In this document: one piece after another, positions 44,701 to 55,130 of the stretch
Position numbering within the stretch: position 1 is the stretch's first letter
How the letters are laid out: each line of letters starts with the position of its first letter
From: Liquorilactobacillus capillatus DSM 19910
Lineage (GTDB): Bacteria > Bacillota > Bacilli > Lactobacillales > Lactobacillaceae
NCBI RefSeq assembly: GCF_001434915.1
Contig: NZ_AZEF01000027.1
Location: 52,577-116,576, forward strand
Length of the DNA: 64,000 nucleotides
Direction of reading: 5' to 3'
The notes under the pieces: generated by a model
Told to the model about the DNA's origin: nothing
Database searches by the model: none
Seen by the model: only the letters and a program-made list of their open reading frames with translations
Program-made: the position numbers and the translations under genes

Positions 44701-46128
44701 TTAAAGAATATATTGACTAAGATCTTTATTCTTAACAATATTTCCGATTTTTTGATCGACATATGCTTCAGTAATCGTTATATCTCCCATTTGCATATCG
44801 GGTCCTTCATACAGTAAATCTTCAAGCAGTTTCTCTAAGATCGTATGCAGGCGCCGTGCGCCGATATTTTCTGTCTCATGATTTACTTGAAAAGCAATCT
44901 CAGAGATTTTCTGAATAGCTTCGATTGTAAACGTTACTTTGATATTGTCTGTTCCAATTAACGCAATATACTGCTTAACAAGTGCATTGCTTGGCTCAGT
45001 TAAGATTCGGACAAAGTCTTTAACCTGCAGGTCATCTAGTTCAACTCTAATTGGTAATCTTCCCTGCAGCTCAGCAATCAAATCGCTAGGCTTACTCTCA
45101 TGGAAGGCTCCAGAGGCAATGAAAAGAATGTGGTCAGTGTCTAACAGACCATACTTAGTCTGGATCTGTGAGCCTTCAATAATTGGTAAAATATCACGTT
45201 GGACACCTTCACGTGAAACCTCACCACTATTTTTCTGTGACTTAGAGGTAATCTTATCAATCTCATCAATGAAAATAATACCAGTATTTTCAGCACGCTT
45301 AACGGCCAGATTAGCTATATCAGCTTCATTAACTAATTTAGCTGACTCTTCATGTGTCAACACTTCACGAGCCTCAGCAACTGTCATAGTTCTCTTAACA
45401 CGTTTCTTAGGTGTTAATGCCCCCAGTGTGTCATTTAAATCAATTCCCATTTGACCCAGCATATTATTTTGATATTTATTTTTCTGAGTAGGATCATCCA
45501 TTGTGATCGTTACTTCTTGATTTTCAAGCAAACCACGGTTTAGTTGTTCACTAACCGATAGACGTTCATCCCGAACTTGGTCCGTAACCTCTTCTTCGGC
45601 TGGCTGATTACCATTACCCAAGTTAGGCATTTTACCATTCTGCATATCTTGCAGCATTTTCATAAAATTCTGTTGTTCATTATTATTTTTACGCTGTTCT
45701 TTTTTCTTAGCAGGAACTAACATTTTCACCAGCCGCTTATTAGCCCTTTGTGCCGCCTGTGATTTGACGTTTGCGAACTGCTCGTTTTCTTCCATCTTAT
45801 AAGCAACTTCTACTAGGTCTCGAACCATTGATTCAACGTCGCGCCCAACATATCCGACCTCAGTAAATTTTGTTGCTTCGACTTTTATAAACGGTGCATC
45901 AACTATTTTAGCTAGTCGCCGTGCAATCTCTGTTTTACCAACACCAGTTGGTCCAATCATCAAAACATTTTTAGGTGTTATTTCCTCTTGCATTTCTCCT
46001 GAAAGCTGCATTCTTCTGTAACGATTACGTAACGCAACTGCGATCGCCTTCTTGGCTTTGTCTTGCCCAATAACATAATTATCTAATTCTCCAACAATTT
46101 GTTTTGGTGTTTTATCACTTGGATTCAT
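44701..46128 (-). CDS. hslU: HslU AAA+ ATPase of the HslUV protease
   Basis: The 475-residue unfoldase has Walker A GPTGVGKT (59-66), Walker B FIDEIDKI, GYVGRDVES pore-loop segment, and sensor arginine in the ENIGARRLHTILE box. It feeds HslV. The stop of hslV lies just upstream, same strand; AAAGGA precedes its ATG. Confidence 0.95.
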   Translation of the reverse strand: MNPSDKTPKQIVGELDNYVIGQDKAKKAIAVALRNRYRRMQLSGEMQEEITPKNVLMIGPTGVGKTEIARRLAKIVDAPFIKVEATKFTEVGYVGRDVESMVRDLVEVAYKMEENEQFANVKSQAAQRANKRLVKMLVPAKKKEQRKNNNEQQNFMKMLQDMQNGKMPNLGNGNQPAEEEVTDQVRDERLSVSEQLNRGLLENQEVTITMDDPTQKNKYQNNMLGQMGIDLNDTLGALTPKKRVKRTMTVAEAREVLTHEESAKLVNEADIANLAVKRAENTGIIFIDEIDKITSKSQKNSGEVSREGVQRDILPIIEGSQIQTKYGLLDTDHILFIASGAFHESKPSDLIAELQGRLPIRVELDDLQVKDFVRILTEPSNALVKQYIALIGTDNIKVTFTIEAIQKISEIAFQVNHETENIGARRLHTILEKLLEDLLYEGPDMQMGDITITEAYVDQKIGNIVKNKDLSQYIL

Positions 46129-46160
46129 CTAAAAAGTCCTTTCTAATTTGCTTTAGAAAT

Positions 46161-46706
46161 CTACAATTCTTCCGCAATGACATTATGGTTTGTAAAAATA
46201 TCGATATCCCCTGCAATATTGATTGCTGCTTTAGCAATTTCTACCGCTGACATCTCTTTTGCATGTAACTTCATTGCCTTTGCAGCAGACAAAGCATAAT
46301 TTCCGCCTGATCCAATTGCTAAAATATCATCGTCGGGCTCAATAACTTCACCACTGCCTGAAACCATCAAAAGATCTTTTTTATCCATTACAATCAATAA
46401 TGCTTCCAACTTCTGTAAAGCCTGATCACTCCGCCATTCTTGAGCAAGTTCAACTGCTGCTCGTGGTAAATTACCACTATATTCATTTAACTTCTTTTCA
46501 AAACGTTCCTCGAGGTTAAAAGCGTCAGCGACACTGCCTGCAAAACCAACGACAACTTGATCGTTGTAAATACGCCGAACTTTACGAGCAGTTCCCTTCA
46601 TGATAACCTTTTCGCCCATAGTAACCTGACCATCCCCTGCCATTGCCATATGACCGTTATGCCGAACTGCACAAATTGTTGTTGCGTGAAATGATACTCC
46701 TGCCAT
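46161..46706 (-). CDS. hslV: HslV protease subunit
   Basis: The 181-residue subunit matches ClpQ/Hsl[51 protein letters not shown] and the [14 protein letters not shown] strand. The catalytic Thr is expected to be the first T of the TTICAV segment (Thr9) after processing, as aligned to E. coli. The annotated N-terminus MAGVSFHA leaves eight residues ahead of it, unusual for a family whose nucleophile is normally residue 2. GAAGGAGG precedes the ATG, and no alternative start is visible. Confidence 0.93.
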   Translation of the reverse strand: MAGVSFHATTICAVRHNGHMAMAGDGQVTMGEKVIMKGTARKVRRIYNDQVVVGFAGSVADAFNLEERFEKKLNEYSGNLPRAAVELAQEWRSDQALQKLEALLIVMDKKDLLMVSGSGEVIEPDDDILAIGSGGNYALSAAKAMKLHAKEMSAVEIAKAAINIAGDIDIFTNHNVIAEEL

Positions 46707-46767
46707 TACTTGATGTCCTCCTTCAATTAAACCACTTTTCTTTTAACAAACGTTCTTAATCTAATTA

Positions 46768-47667
46768 CTAAGCACGCGGAAAAAATTTACGGTAATCATT
46801 TTGTAAATGTTCTTTTGTTACATGTGTGTATATTTGCGTAGTTGATAAACTACTATGACCTAACAGTTCCTGCACTGCACGTAAATCAGCTCCATTGCTC
46901 ATTAGATGTGTTGCAAATGTATGCCGAATCTCATGGGGGTGAATCTCAGTTATTAGACTGCTGCGCTTAACGATCTGTTTTAGGATGTACGTAACCCCAG
47001 CTGCAGTCAGTGGATCACCATAATGATTAACAAAAACATAGTTATGATTTTTATGGTACTTCTCCATTAACGGTGTTCTTGTTTTATTGAAATAACGGTT
47101 AAGGGCTCGTTGACAATATCTTCCATAAGGTACATAACGATCCTTGCTTCCTTTACCATGCAACAGCATTGTACGAACATCGCTATCAAGCGCGTCTAAT
47201 GTCAAACCTGTGCATTCGCTGACTCGCATTCCAGTCGCATATAGTGACTCCAAGAGTGCGCTATCTCGAATGATCATTGGGTCATCACCCTGAACTGCAT
47301 CAAAAAGTGCTTGCATTTCTTTCTCATAAAAAAAGCGTGGTAAAGCGCGCGGATGTCGTTTTAATTGAACATATGAAAATGGATTGCTAGTAACATACCC
47401 GTTTTTCTCTAGAAAATGATACAGTGAGCGCAAACTCGAGATCATACGTGCAATCGAAGTTGTCTGATACTGCTTGTCATAAAGGAAATTCATATAAGCA
47501 TGTACGTCCAGCCGTTTAATTTGTTTAAAGGAAGTTTCACCGCCGCTTTCCTTTAAGAAATCACTAAAAATCTGAATATCTTCAGAATAGGCCTTCAACG
47601 TCTCATCTGAATACTGGCGTTCAATTGCTAAGTATTGCTTAAATTCTTTGATCCAAATTTCTTCCAT
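46768..47667 (-). CDS. xerC: Tyrosine recombinase XerC
   Basis: The 299-residue recombinase has the SAM-like N-terminal core-binding domain and the catalytic residues: ATGMRVSEC (Arg I), HEIRHTFATH (His-x-x-Arg), LGHSSLSTTQIYTHV (His and the nucleophilic Tyr). It resolves chromosome dimers at dif with XerD. The ATG at 47667 follows GGAGG by seven bases, and the gene sits in the hslV-xerC-topA neighbourhood found in related bacteria. Confidence 0.93.
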   Translation of the reverse strand: MEEIWIKEFKQYLAIERQYSDETLKAYSEDIQIFSDFLKESGGETSFKQIKRLDVHAYMNFLYDKQYQTTSIARMISSLRSLYHFLEKNGYVTSNPFSYVQLKRHPRALPRFFYEKEMQALFDAVQGDDPMIIRDSALLESLYATGMRVSECTGLTLDALDSDVRTMLLHGKGSKDRYVPYGRYCQRALNRYFNKTRTPLMEKYHKNHNYVFVNHYGDPLTAAGVTYILKQIVKRSSLITEIHPHEIRHTFATHLMSNGADLRAVQELLGHSSLSTTQIYTHVTKEHLQNDYRKFFPRA

Positions 47668-47776
47668 CAAAAAACCTCCACTTAATGCTTTTACTTTAGC
47701 ACAAAGAATAGAGGTCAGTACACTATTAGCATCAATCTTAGAAAGAACTAAAACATTCTTATGTTATTAGTAACTG

Positions 47777-49876
47777 CTATTTTTGAATCTCTTCTTCATA
47801 ATCACAATTACTGCACTTAACTTGTTTACCCTTCTTTGTTTTCTTCTCGACCAGAAAATGTTGACACTTAGGGCAATCACGACCAACTGGTTTGTCCCAA
47901 GAAACAAAATCACAGTCAGGATACCTTGAACAGCCATAAAAAATACGATTCTTCTTAGATTTTCGTTCAACTACCTGACCTTGGTGGCAGATTGGGCAAG
48001 TTACTCCGATCTCTTTTGTAATTGGCTTAGTATTACGACAATATGGGAAACGGCTGCATGCATAAAATTTACCGTAACGCCCCAGTTTAATAACCAATGG
48101 CGCTCCACAAATGTCACAGTTGATCCCAGCAGGCTCATCTTTGATTCGTACTTTAGCCATTTTAGCATCAGCAGCAACTACTTCTTTTGAAAAAGGCTGA
48201 TAAAAACTATCAACTACTTTGACCCATTTCTGTTTTCCTTCTTCAATCTCATCTAGGTGTTCTTCTAGCTGAGCTGTAAAGTCAACGTTTAAAATATCTG
48301 GAAAACATTTTTCAATCATTTCATTGACGATTTCGCCTAACTCAGTTGGTTCAAACTTTCGCGAAACTAGTTTAACATAATAACGTTTCTGAATTGTAGC
48401 TAAAGTTGGTGCATACGTCGAAGGACGCCCAACACCATTTTCTTCCAATGTTTTAATTAACGTTGCTTCACTATAACGAGCTGGTGGGAGCGTGAAGTGC
48501 TGATTAGGCTGGTTTTTAACCATGATAACTTCATCATCTTGCTTTAACTCTGGAAGTTCATTATCCTTCTTTTTACTCTCAGCATAAACTTTAGTGAAAC
48601 CAGGAAACTTCATTTTAGAACCCTTAGCTCGGTAGAGTACATCGTTTTGGACGATATTAACTGACATCGTATCTGAAATTGCTGGTGTCATCTGACTTGC
48701 GACAAAACGTGACCAAATCAATGAATAGAGCTTAAATTGATCCTTATTTAAATAATCCTTTAGGGATGCTGGTGTCCGCAGAACAGATGAAGGCCTGATC
48801 GCTTCGTGGGCATCTTGTGCTCCCTCGGGTAGCTTACCCTTACGTGGTTTGACTGCTGCATACTCAGCACCATAATTCTCATGAATAAATGTGGAAGTTT
48901 CATGCTTAGCTAATGATGAAATACGGGTTGAATCAGTTCGCATATAAGTAATCAGCCCAACTACTCCACCCTTACCAATATTAATTCCTTCATACAGTTG
49001 TTGTGCGACCATCATCGTCTTTTGTGTTCTAAAACGCAGTGAATTATTAGCAACCTGCTGCATTGTACTTGTCGTAAAAGGTAAAGCAGGGAATCGTTTC
49101 CGTTCTTTACGTTCAACACGTGTAATTTTGAAAGGCTTTTTCTGATCTATTTTTTGGATGATATTACGAACATCATCATTATTATGCAATGCCAGCTTTT
49201 TACCCTTATAACCGTAAAAAATGGCATCAAACTTAGTTCGCCCAGCTTTAAATTGTGAATCGATCGTCCAGTATTCTTCCGGCTTGAACTCACGAATCTC
49301 TTTTTCACGTTTAATAATTAGATTCAAAGCGATTGACTGGACCCGTCCTGCACTTAAACCTTTTTTTATCTTAGCCCATAACAAAGGACTGATGGAATAA
49401 CCTACCAAACGGTCTAAAATACGTCGCGCTTGCTGAGCATCAACAAGATCCATATCAACTGAACGCGGTGTTTTGAATGCGTTCTTAACTGCATCCTTCG
49501 TTATCTCATTAAAAACAACACGGTTTTTATCTTTAGTATCTAATCCTAATAAATACGATAAGTGCCATGCAATTGCTTCCCCCTCACGATCTGGATCGGC
49601 TGCAAGATAGATGCTGTCTGCTTTTTTTGCTTCTTTACGTAATTCTTTGATAACATCGCCCTTACCTCTGATTGAGATATAATGCGGTGCATAATCATTC
49701 TCTACATCAACACCCATTGTACTTTTAGGTAAATCACGAATATGACCTAAACTTGCCATTACCTTATAACGTGATCCTAAATATTTTTCAATCGTTTTCG
49801 CTTTAGAAGGGGACTCAACAATAACTAACTTTTTCTTAATCTTTCTTTTGGTTTTTTTTCTTTGGACCTTTGGCAT
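47777..49876 (-). CDS. topA: DNA topoisomerase I
   Basis: The 699-residue type IA enzyme begins with the TOPRIM segment [18 protein letters not shown] and [13 protein letters not shown], and has the catalytic Tyr in [10 protein letters not shown]. Three C-terminal Cys4 zinc-ribbon repeats follow: CDICGAPL...[15 protein letters not shown]...CSRYPDC and CPKCQHFL...CSNC. It relaxes negative supercoils. AAAGGAG precedes the ATG. Confidence 0.95.
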   Translation of the reverse strand: MPKVQRKKTKRKIKKKLVIVESPSKAKTIEKYLGSRYKVMASLGHIRDLPKSTMGVDVENDYAPHYISIRGKGDVIKELRKEAKKADSIYLAADPDREGEAIAWHLSYLLGLDTKDKNRVVFNEITKDAVKNAFKTPRSVDMDLVDAQQARRILDRLVGYSISPLLWAKIKKGLSAGRVQSIALNLIIKREKEIREFKPEEYWTIDSQFKAGRTKFDAIFYGYKGKKLALHNNDDVRNIIQKIDQKKPFKITRVERKERKRFPALPFTTSTMQQVANNSLRFRTQKTMMVAQQLYEGINIGKGGVVGLITYMRTDSTRISSLAKHETSTFIHENYGAEYAAVKPRKGKLPEGAQDAHEAIRPSSVLRTPASLKDYLNKDQFKLYSLIWSRFVASQMTPAISDTMSVNIVQNDVLYRAKGSKMKFPGFTKVYAESKKKDNELPELKQDDEVIMVKNQPNQHFTLPPARYSEATLIKTLEENGVGRPSTYAPTLATIQKRYYVKLVSRKFEPTELGEIVNEMIEKCFPDILNVDFTAQLEEHLDEIEEGKQKWVKVVDSFYQPFSKEVVAADAKMAKVRIKDEPAGINCDICGAPLVIKLGRYGKFYACSRFPYCRNTKPITKEIGVTCPICHQGQVVERKSKKNRIFYGCSRYPDCDFVSWDKPVGRDCPKCQHFLVEKKTKKGKQVKCSNCDYEEEIQK

Positions 49877-49950
49877 TTACCAAACTCCTTTATTCACATT
49901 TTCAAATTATAAAAATCGCTAATTATCTTAGGTCATATGCTTAACATTTG

Positions 49951-50820
49951 TCAAGTATAATCAAACTCTTCAATAATATGGCTGGCATTCAAAACAGGTT
50001 TTGCACCAGCTGCTAGCAAGGCGTTAGTCCCTGCAGATAAGGGTGCATTAATCGCCCCAGGAACAGCCAAAACATTCCGATTCTCTTGTAAAGCAAGATT
50101 GGCTGTTATCAAACTGCCACTGTGCTGTCGCGCTTCAACAACTAACGTACTGCGGCAAAGGCCAGCAATAATTCGATTCCGCTCTGGAAAATGATAACGT
50201 CTTGGCGGTTGACCGAGACCATACTCAGTTAATAAAAGACCACTTGTGCTGATCTTATCTTGTAAAATAGCATTATTTTGGGGATAAACAACGTCAAGTC
50301 CAGTTCCAATCACGGCAACAGTTCTACCTTGATAATCCATTGTTAACTTATGCACAAGACTATCAACCCCTTGAGCTAATCCGCTCAGGGTTACAATACC
50401 AGAAGAAATGACTTCTGGCAATAATCGTTTTAAAACCGTAACTGCATAGGGGCTATTTTCACGCGCACCGACGATTGCCAATGAAGTAGCGTAATTACTT
50501 AAAGACAGCTTTCCTTGGTAAAAAAGAGCAACTGGTGGTGCAAAAGTTTCTAACAGTTGTGGCGGATACTTTTTATCAATAATAGTGACCACCTTACTAT
50601 AATACAAGTTTTGCGCAAGCCTTTTTTGTAAAATAGGACTAGTAAAATTACGCCAAAAAAGCTCTCTTTTCTTAAGTGAGCAAGTCAGTAGGTTATCTAT
50701 TATTTTTTCTGTAGGAAGCTGCAGCTCATTTTTTATCATCCAGCGGCATATTCGGTATATATCCTTTCTGCTGATCCCGCCGCACAAATGTAATGCAACG
50801 ATAAATTCTTGTATTTTCAT
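49951..50820 (-). CDS. dprA: DNA-processing protein DprA
   Basis: The 289-residue protein has the Rossmann-like fold segments VGARENSPYAVTVLKRLLPE, LSGLAQGVDSLVH, AVIGTGLDVVYPQNN and RYHFPERNRIIAGLCR, and the C-terminal winged region is short. DprA loads RecA on incoming single strands during competence. AAGGTGGG precedes the ATG. Confidence 0.92.
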   Translation of the reverse strand: MKIQEFIVALHLCGGISRKDIYRICRWMIKNELQLPTEKIIDNLLTCSLKKRELFWRNFTSPILQKRLAQNLYYSKVVTIIDKKYPPQLLETFAPPVALFYQGKLSLSNYATSLAIVGARENSPYAVTVLKRLLPEVISSGIVTLSGLAQGVDSLVHKLTMDYQGRTVAVIGTGLDVVYPQNNAILQDKISTSGLLLTEYGLGQPPRRYHFPERNRIIAGLCRSTLVVEARQHSGSLITANLALQENRNVLAVPGAINAPLSAGTNALLAAGAKPVLNASHIIEEFDYT

Positions 50821-50874
50821 TTAAATCCCACCTTAGTGTAAGTTTAACTAAAAATACGCTAAAGTCCCGCCAAG

Positions 50875-51645
50875 CTACGCTAAGATATTTGATTTAATTG
50901 GTTCAAATGTCTGCCGGTGAATCGGCGTTACACCATAAGTACTAAGTGCGGCAAGATGCTTAGCAGTTCCATAACCATTATTATCCTTAAAATCATAAGC
51001 TGGATACAAAGTATCATAATAATTCATTAGATGATCACGGCTAACTTTTGCAACAATGCTTGCAGCTGCAACGCTAACGCTTCTTGCGTCTGCTTTAATA
51101 AGTTTTAGTTGCGGGATCACAGTTTCAATTTGCATCGCATCAATAATTAATTGCTGCGGTGTAAGCTTTAAAGCTGTGACAGCATCTCTCATCGCTGAAC
51201 GTGTCGCCTGGTAGATATTAATTTCATCAATTAAATTATTATCTGCATAACCGATTCCAACTGCAAGTGACTCTTCTAGGATTTTATCATAGAGATATTC
51301 GCGTTTAGCTGCGGAAAGCTGTTTTGAATCGTTGACTTCCACCCAACTGAAATTATGGGGCAAAATAACGGCAGCAGCAACTACCGGTCCAGCTAGAGGA
51401 CCGCGACCAGCCTCATCAATTCCGGCTACATGTGCACATCCTTCACTCCAAAACTGTTTTTCAAAAGAAAAACGTTCCTCAAATTGAGCCCTTTGCTTTT
51501 TTATTTTAGCTGTCTTACGTAAATAGCTTTTTAACTGTGCTTGTGCCCCTTTACGCGGATCAGCTCCTAACTTATCAATAAATTCCTTATCAGGTTTTTG
51601 TGCTAAAAGTTTCTTTATCCTCGCAATGGTTAATTTATTTGTCAT
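50875..51645 (-). CDS. rnhB: Ribonuclease HII
   Basis: The 256-residue enzyme carries the RNase HII box VAGIDEAGRGPLAGPVVAAAV with the catalytic Asp-Glu, and the second Asp in ALKLTPQQLIIDAMQ and DARSVSVAAASIVAKVSRD. It removes ribonucleotides from DNA. The ATG at 51645 is selected over one at 51660 because the GAGTGAG element precedes it by a usable distance. Confidence 0.92.
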   Translation of the reverse strand: MTNKLTIARIKKLLAQKPDKEFIDKLGADPRKGAQAQLKSYLRKTAKIKKQRAQFEERFSFEKQFWSEGCAHVAGIDEAGRGPLAGPVVAAAVILPHNFSWVEVNDSKQLSAAKREYLYDKILEESLAVGIGYADNNLIDEINIYQATRSAMRDAVTALKLTPQQLIIDAMQIETVIPQLKLIKADARSVSVAAASIVAKVSRDHLMNYYDTLYPAYDFKDNNGYGTAKHLAALSTYGVTPIHRQTFEPIKSNILA

Positions 51646-51683
51646 TTTTCTCACTCTCATACATCATATTCAGTACTTATTTT

Positions 51684-52529
51684 TTAGCTAGCTGCTGGAA
51701 TCTCATCCAAGGTATAAGTGCCTAATTTTCCCTTACGGCATTCTAAGATCAACCGGTCACTAGCACGGTCATAATCATACTGAAATCCCATCTTCTTAGT
51801 GATCAATAGTAACAAATCAACTGGCGTCTTTTGTAAATCACCTTCTTCAAGATGATAACGTTCTGTTAGCTTCTTAGGGTTATTTTTTAAAAAGTGTTCA
51901 AGTGTATACAGCGCAACGTCATCTTTCGCGAACAATGTATCTTTAATTGCCCCTGTCAATGCAAGCTTTTTACCAATAATCTGATCCTCAAACTTGGGCC
52001 ATAGAATTCCTGGTGTATCTAGCAGTGCTAAGTTTTTACCCGCCTTAAGCCATTGTTGTGACTTAGTAACCCCTGGCTTATTACCAACTTGAGCCACATT
52101 CTTCTTAACTAAGTGGTTTAAAAGTGTTGACTTACCGACATTAGGGATTCCAATACACATTACTCGAATTCGTTTATGCAAAATCCCGCGCTCTTTTTGA
52201 GTTGCAATTTTTGTGCTTAAGACATCAGTGATTTTACGTTCAATACTCTTCAAACTATCCTTTAAGCTATTTACCGCAAGCGCTGGACTACCATTTTTTT
52301 CATAATAATTAACCCATTCTTTTGTTTTAACAGTATTGGCTAAATCCTTTTTTGTTAATACAATGATATTGGGTTTGTTTTGTAAGATTTCAGAAAGCTG
52401 CGGATTACGTGAAGACTCAGGTAGACGAGCGTCTACTAGTTCTAACACAATATCAACTTTTTTTATATTTTCTTTAACTTGGCGTAGTGCCTTTGCCATA
52501 TGGCCTGGAAACCATTGAATAACTGTCAT
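51684..52529 (-). CDS. rbgA: Ribosome biogenesis GTPase RbgA (YlqF)
   Basis: The 281-residue circularly permuted GTPase shows the order G4 (LTKKDLA), G1 (GIPNVGKSTLLNHLV) and G3 (LLDTPGIL), with the WFPGHMAKA start typical for RbgA. It assists late 50S subunit assembly. AGGAGGA precedes the ATG. Confidence 0.94.
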   Translation of the reverse strand: MTVIQWFPGHMAKALRQVKENIKKVDIVLELVDARLPESSRNPQLSEILQNKPNIIVLTKKDLANTVKTKEWVNYYEKNGSPALAVNSLKDSLKSIERKITDVLSTKIATQKERGILHKRIRVMCIGIPNVGKSTLLNHLVKKNVAQVGNKPGVTKSQQWLKAGKNLALLDTPGILWPKFEDQIIGKKLALTGAIKDTLFAKDDVALYTLEHFLKNNPKKLTERYHLEEGDLQKTPVDLLLLITKKMGFQYDYDRASDRLILECRKGKLGTYTLDEIPAAS

Positions 52530-52543
52530 AGTAGTAAGTCCTC

Positions 52544-53092
52544 CTAATTTTTACCAATCTTTTTCAAATCTATTATTGGCCAATAAACAATAAGCGCACG
52601 TCCGGTTATCCAACTTGCTTTAACAGTTCCAAAAGTCCGTGAATCCTTGCTTATTCTTCTATTATCGCCTAACACAAAATACTGCCGCGTGGGGACCCGA
52701 CTCAACCCTGTCAACTCTTTCAATGAAAAATCAGAAGTATATGTTTGATTTGGCTCTTGTCTGATCACCCGTTTAAGAAAGTTTTCTTTAATATGGTCTC
52801 CATTAATATAAAGCCTATCATTATGATAAGCTATTCTATCACCCGGCATTCCAATTACTCGTTTAATATATGTGTTACCATCGGGCATTTTGATAATAAC
52901 CACATCAAAGCGTTGGATGCTACCAAAATTTTGAACGATAACTTTTTGCCGTGAGTGCAATGTCGGTTCCATTGAATTTCCCTCGATCTCTAATGGAACA
53001 AGTAAAAAAGAGCGCACGAAAAGGGCACAAAGAGCTGCTAGAAAAAGCAATGGTATCCAGTAACTCCAACGAATACCTTTAAATTTAGCCAT
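52544..53092 (-). CDS. lepB: Signal peptidase I (second paralogue)
   Basis: The 182-residue protease has one N-terminal helix, the serine in EGNSMEPTL, the lysine in IKRVIGMPGDR, and GDNRRISKDSR. It is distinct from the paralogue at 33650 by being shorter and carrying EGNSMEP instead of GTSMYP. The ATG at 53092 follows GAGAAGGGA; a longer upstream frame is not supported by ribosome spacing. Confidence 0.9.
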   Translation of the reverse strand: MAKFKGIRWSYWIPLLFLAALCALFVRSFLLVPLEIEGNSMEPTLHSRQKVIVQNFGSIQRFDVVIIKMPDGNTYIKRVIGMPGDRIAYHNDRLYINGDHIKENFLKRVIRQEPNQTYTSDFSLKELTGLSRVPTRQYFVLGDNRRISKDSRTFGTVKASWITGRALIVYWPIIDLKKIGKN

Positions 53093-53166
53093 CTTTTTTC
53101 CCTTCTCTCGCGTGATATTGAGGGTAACATTCATTAATTTAATTTAACTCCGTAGTATACTGTACC

Positions 53167-53201
53167 AAAAAAAACACCGATGGTCGACAAACTCACCGGT
53201 A
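53167..53201 (-). terminator. msrA terminator
   Basis: On the minus strand ACCGGTG / CATCGGT form a stem followed by GTTTTTTTT. Confidence 0.75.
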
Positions 53202-53278
53202 TTCATTACAGATTTATAAATAAAAATGTACTAAATAAAGCCCTTTTCCCTAAGTTTTTTACTTTTTAAGTGATCTTC

Positions 53279-54118
53279 TTAGTCATTCTTCGTAAATTTT
53301 TTAGCTATACTTAGGAACTTATTTTGAAAATTTTGAAAAGCGAGATATTGTTGCCGCATCCGTTTTATTCGTTTATATCTTTGCGGATTTTTTTTATAAA
53401 ACTGTTGGTGATAGTTTTCAGCTGGCCAAAAAGGAGCTACTTCTTCAATCGCGGTCACAATTGGTCTTTTATAGCGACGCGACTCAATTAAACGTTTTTT
53501 TGATTGTTCGGCTATCTGGCGCTGCTGTACATTTTCAACAAAAATGACGGGACGGTAATTACTACCTCGATCCGCAATCTGCCCGAACTCATCTGTAGGA
53601 TCAGTTAAGTCCCAATAAAGCTCAACCAACTCTGCATAACTTATTATTCGTGTATCAAAGATAATTTCAACTGCTTCAACATGTCCCGTAGAGCCACTCA
53701 GTACTTGATCATATGTTGGTTCTTTCGTGTGGCCTCCTGTATAGCCTGACAAAACTGAAATAATACCCTTTTTAGCTTCAAAGGGTTCTACCATACACCA
53801 AAAACAACCACCTGCAAAAATCGCACGTTCTTGGTATGGCAGCCTTTCATTTTGATGTTGTGCAATATCGAAGTCTTTATTGGGAGTCCGCTCATTCGTA
53901 ATTTTCCTATAAAAATCTGCTACATCTGGCGTCAAATTATTTCGTAAAGCTAATGGCCGCAAGGCAAATTCAAGTTCCCCAAGCGGCTGACTAAAACTAT
54001 GATCAACTTTAAACTGGTTCTTAGCTTCTACCAATTGAGTCCGTTCCCACTCACGAGTTGCAGGATTAAGTATTAGGTTATAAATATCATTCAATATTTC
54101 TTCATAGTTTACTTCCAT
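53279..54118 (-). CDS. msrA: Peptide methionine sulfoxide reductase A with N-terminal extension
   Basis: The 279-residue protein has MsrA from about residue 98: [15 protein letters not shown] (catalytic Cys in GCFWC), then [28 protein letters not shown] and the C-terminal NYHQQFYKK. It repairs methionine S-sulfoxide. About 95 extra N-terminal residues form a separate helical region of unknown role. The ATG at 54118 with AGGTG six bases upstream is preferred to a GTG at 54127. Confidence 0.9.
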   Translation of the reverse strand: MEVNYEEILNDIYNLILNPATREWERTQLVEAKNQFKVDHSFSQPLGELEFALRPLALRNNLTPDVADFYRKITNERTPNKDFDIAQHQNERLPYQERAIFAGGCFWCMVEPFEAKKGIISVLSGYTGGHTKEPTYDQVLSGSTGHVEAVEIIFDTRIISYAELVELYWDLTDPTDEFGQIADRGSNYRPVIFVENVQQRQIAEQSKKRLIESRRYKRPIVTAIEEVAPFWPAENYHQQFYKKNPQRYKRIKRMRQQYLAFQNFQNKFLSIAKKFTKND

Positions 54119-54127
54119 TACTATCAC

Positions 54128-54458
54128 CTATCCTCGCATATTAGAAATTAAATTCATTCAAACTCAAACGACTGTGATCAAACCTCTGTCTAAGCAGGAA
54201 GGGATTGCCGATCTCTCCTTAGCAGTTCTTACTTGGCCTTTGAAGATAAATCCACATAGGAGATCGCCCTATCATCTTCATAATACATCACCTTATTCTT
54301 AATCTACACTTGGTTGCTTGTAACAAATAAGCTAAATACTGTAGCTTTTTTAAGTAGCATACATTATTCAAACCAGCTCCAAGATAAACTATAATTCAAA
54401 AGGTTTTTTACTTTCAATAAACCATTACTTACTACTAGAGCTAATTCAAACCCCTTTT
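54128..54458. other. Leader region of msrA with a long-looped dyad
   Basis: GCCGATCTCTCCT (54207-54219) and AGGAGATCGCC (54258-54268) are inverted complements with a small bulge; on the minus strand they form a hairpin with a 38-base loop about 100 bases before msrA. It resembles no riboswitch I know. No gene is seen. Confidence 0.5.
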
Positions 54459-54899
54459 CTAAATACGTAAATCATAAAAGATCCACGCCAGCATATATGC
54501 TAAAAAACCGATTATAATACCGCTACTTAATAAAACAATTCCTAATACTTTAAGCTGAACAACTTCAAGATTTAATACTGCAAATATAAGGATGGCACAA
54601 ATTAAAAATATAATTGTCATTTTATATGCAAAAACAGTTGCCCGATTTGAGACTGCCCGCTCGCGTTCATCCTGAATACTAAATTCTCCAGCCATAAAAC
54701 TGTAACCACCTTTTCTAGCAGTTTTTGAATATAGATACTTTAAAATACCAAATAGGATAATCCAACCTAAAAATATAAACCACCAATTACCTAATAAAAT
54801 AGTATTTCTGCTAGAGGAAGTAACTGTCTGGACAAGTGCAGCCATCAGCAAAAGGACCATTCCTATATTTCCTATTTGTTCAAAAATTATTTTTTTCAT
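54459..54899 (-). CDS. DUF2178-like membrane protein
   Basis: The 146-residue protein has four hydrophobic segments and the cytoplasmic loop FSIQDERERAVSNRATVFAYKMT characteristic of small membrane proteins paired with XRE regulators (DUF2178/DUF3796-like). Its stop and start lie near the regulator gene, with four bases between. Function is unknown; these pairs are widespread in Firmicutes. Confidence 0.72.
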   Translation of the reverse strand: MKKIIFEQIGNIGMVLLLMAALVQTVTSSSRNTILLGNWWFIFLGWIILFGILKYLYSKTARKGGYSFMAGEFSIQDERERAVSNRATVFAYKMTIIFLICAILIFAVLNLEVVQLKVLGIVLLSSGIIIGFLAYMLAWIFYDLRI

Positions 54900-54903
54900 A
54901 CTC

Positions 54904-55116
54904 TTATATTCCCATCTGCTTATCTAAATAAAATATTTCGCTTATATTAACTTGAAAAAAATCAGCTAACTGTAGTGCCAGTAAAAGCGAAGGAGTATAT
55001 TTCCCCTTTTCGAGGGAAATAATTGTCCTTCGAGATACACCCACCGCTTGAGCTAATGCTTCTTGAGTTAAACGATGTAGTTTACGATATTTTTTTGCTT
55101 GATTAACAATATCCAT
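54904..55116 (-). CDS. XRE-family transcriptional regulator (YgzD-like)
   Basis: The 70-residue protein is a single HTH of the Xre/Cro class: RKLHRLTQEALAQAVGVSRR then TIISLEKGKYTPSLLLALQL. Such short regulators are usually cotranscribed with a membrane protein, as here. The ATG at 55116 has GGAAG at eight bases; a TTG at 55125 would abut it. A 24-bp perfect palindrome sits 15 bases upstream. Confidence 0.85.
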   Translation of the reverse strand: MDIVNQAKKYRKLHRLTQEALAQAVGVSRRTIISLEKGKYTPSLLLALQLADFFQVNISEIFYLDKQMGI

Positions 55117-55130
55117 TTTCTTCAACTTCC

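Noticed and set aside
44939-45454. 171-codon plus-strand frame opposite hslU
   Set aside because: No ribosome site or family motif; it lies wholly within hslU and reflects its reverse complement.
54128-54458. SAM or other known riboswitch before msrA
   Set aside because: The dyad lacks the conserved cores of S-box, SMK or other riboswitches known to me.
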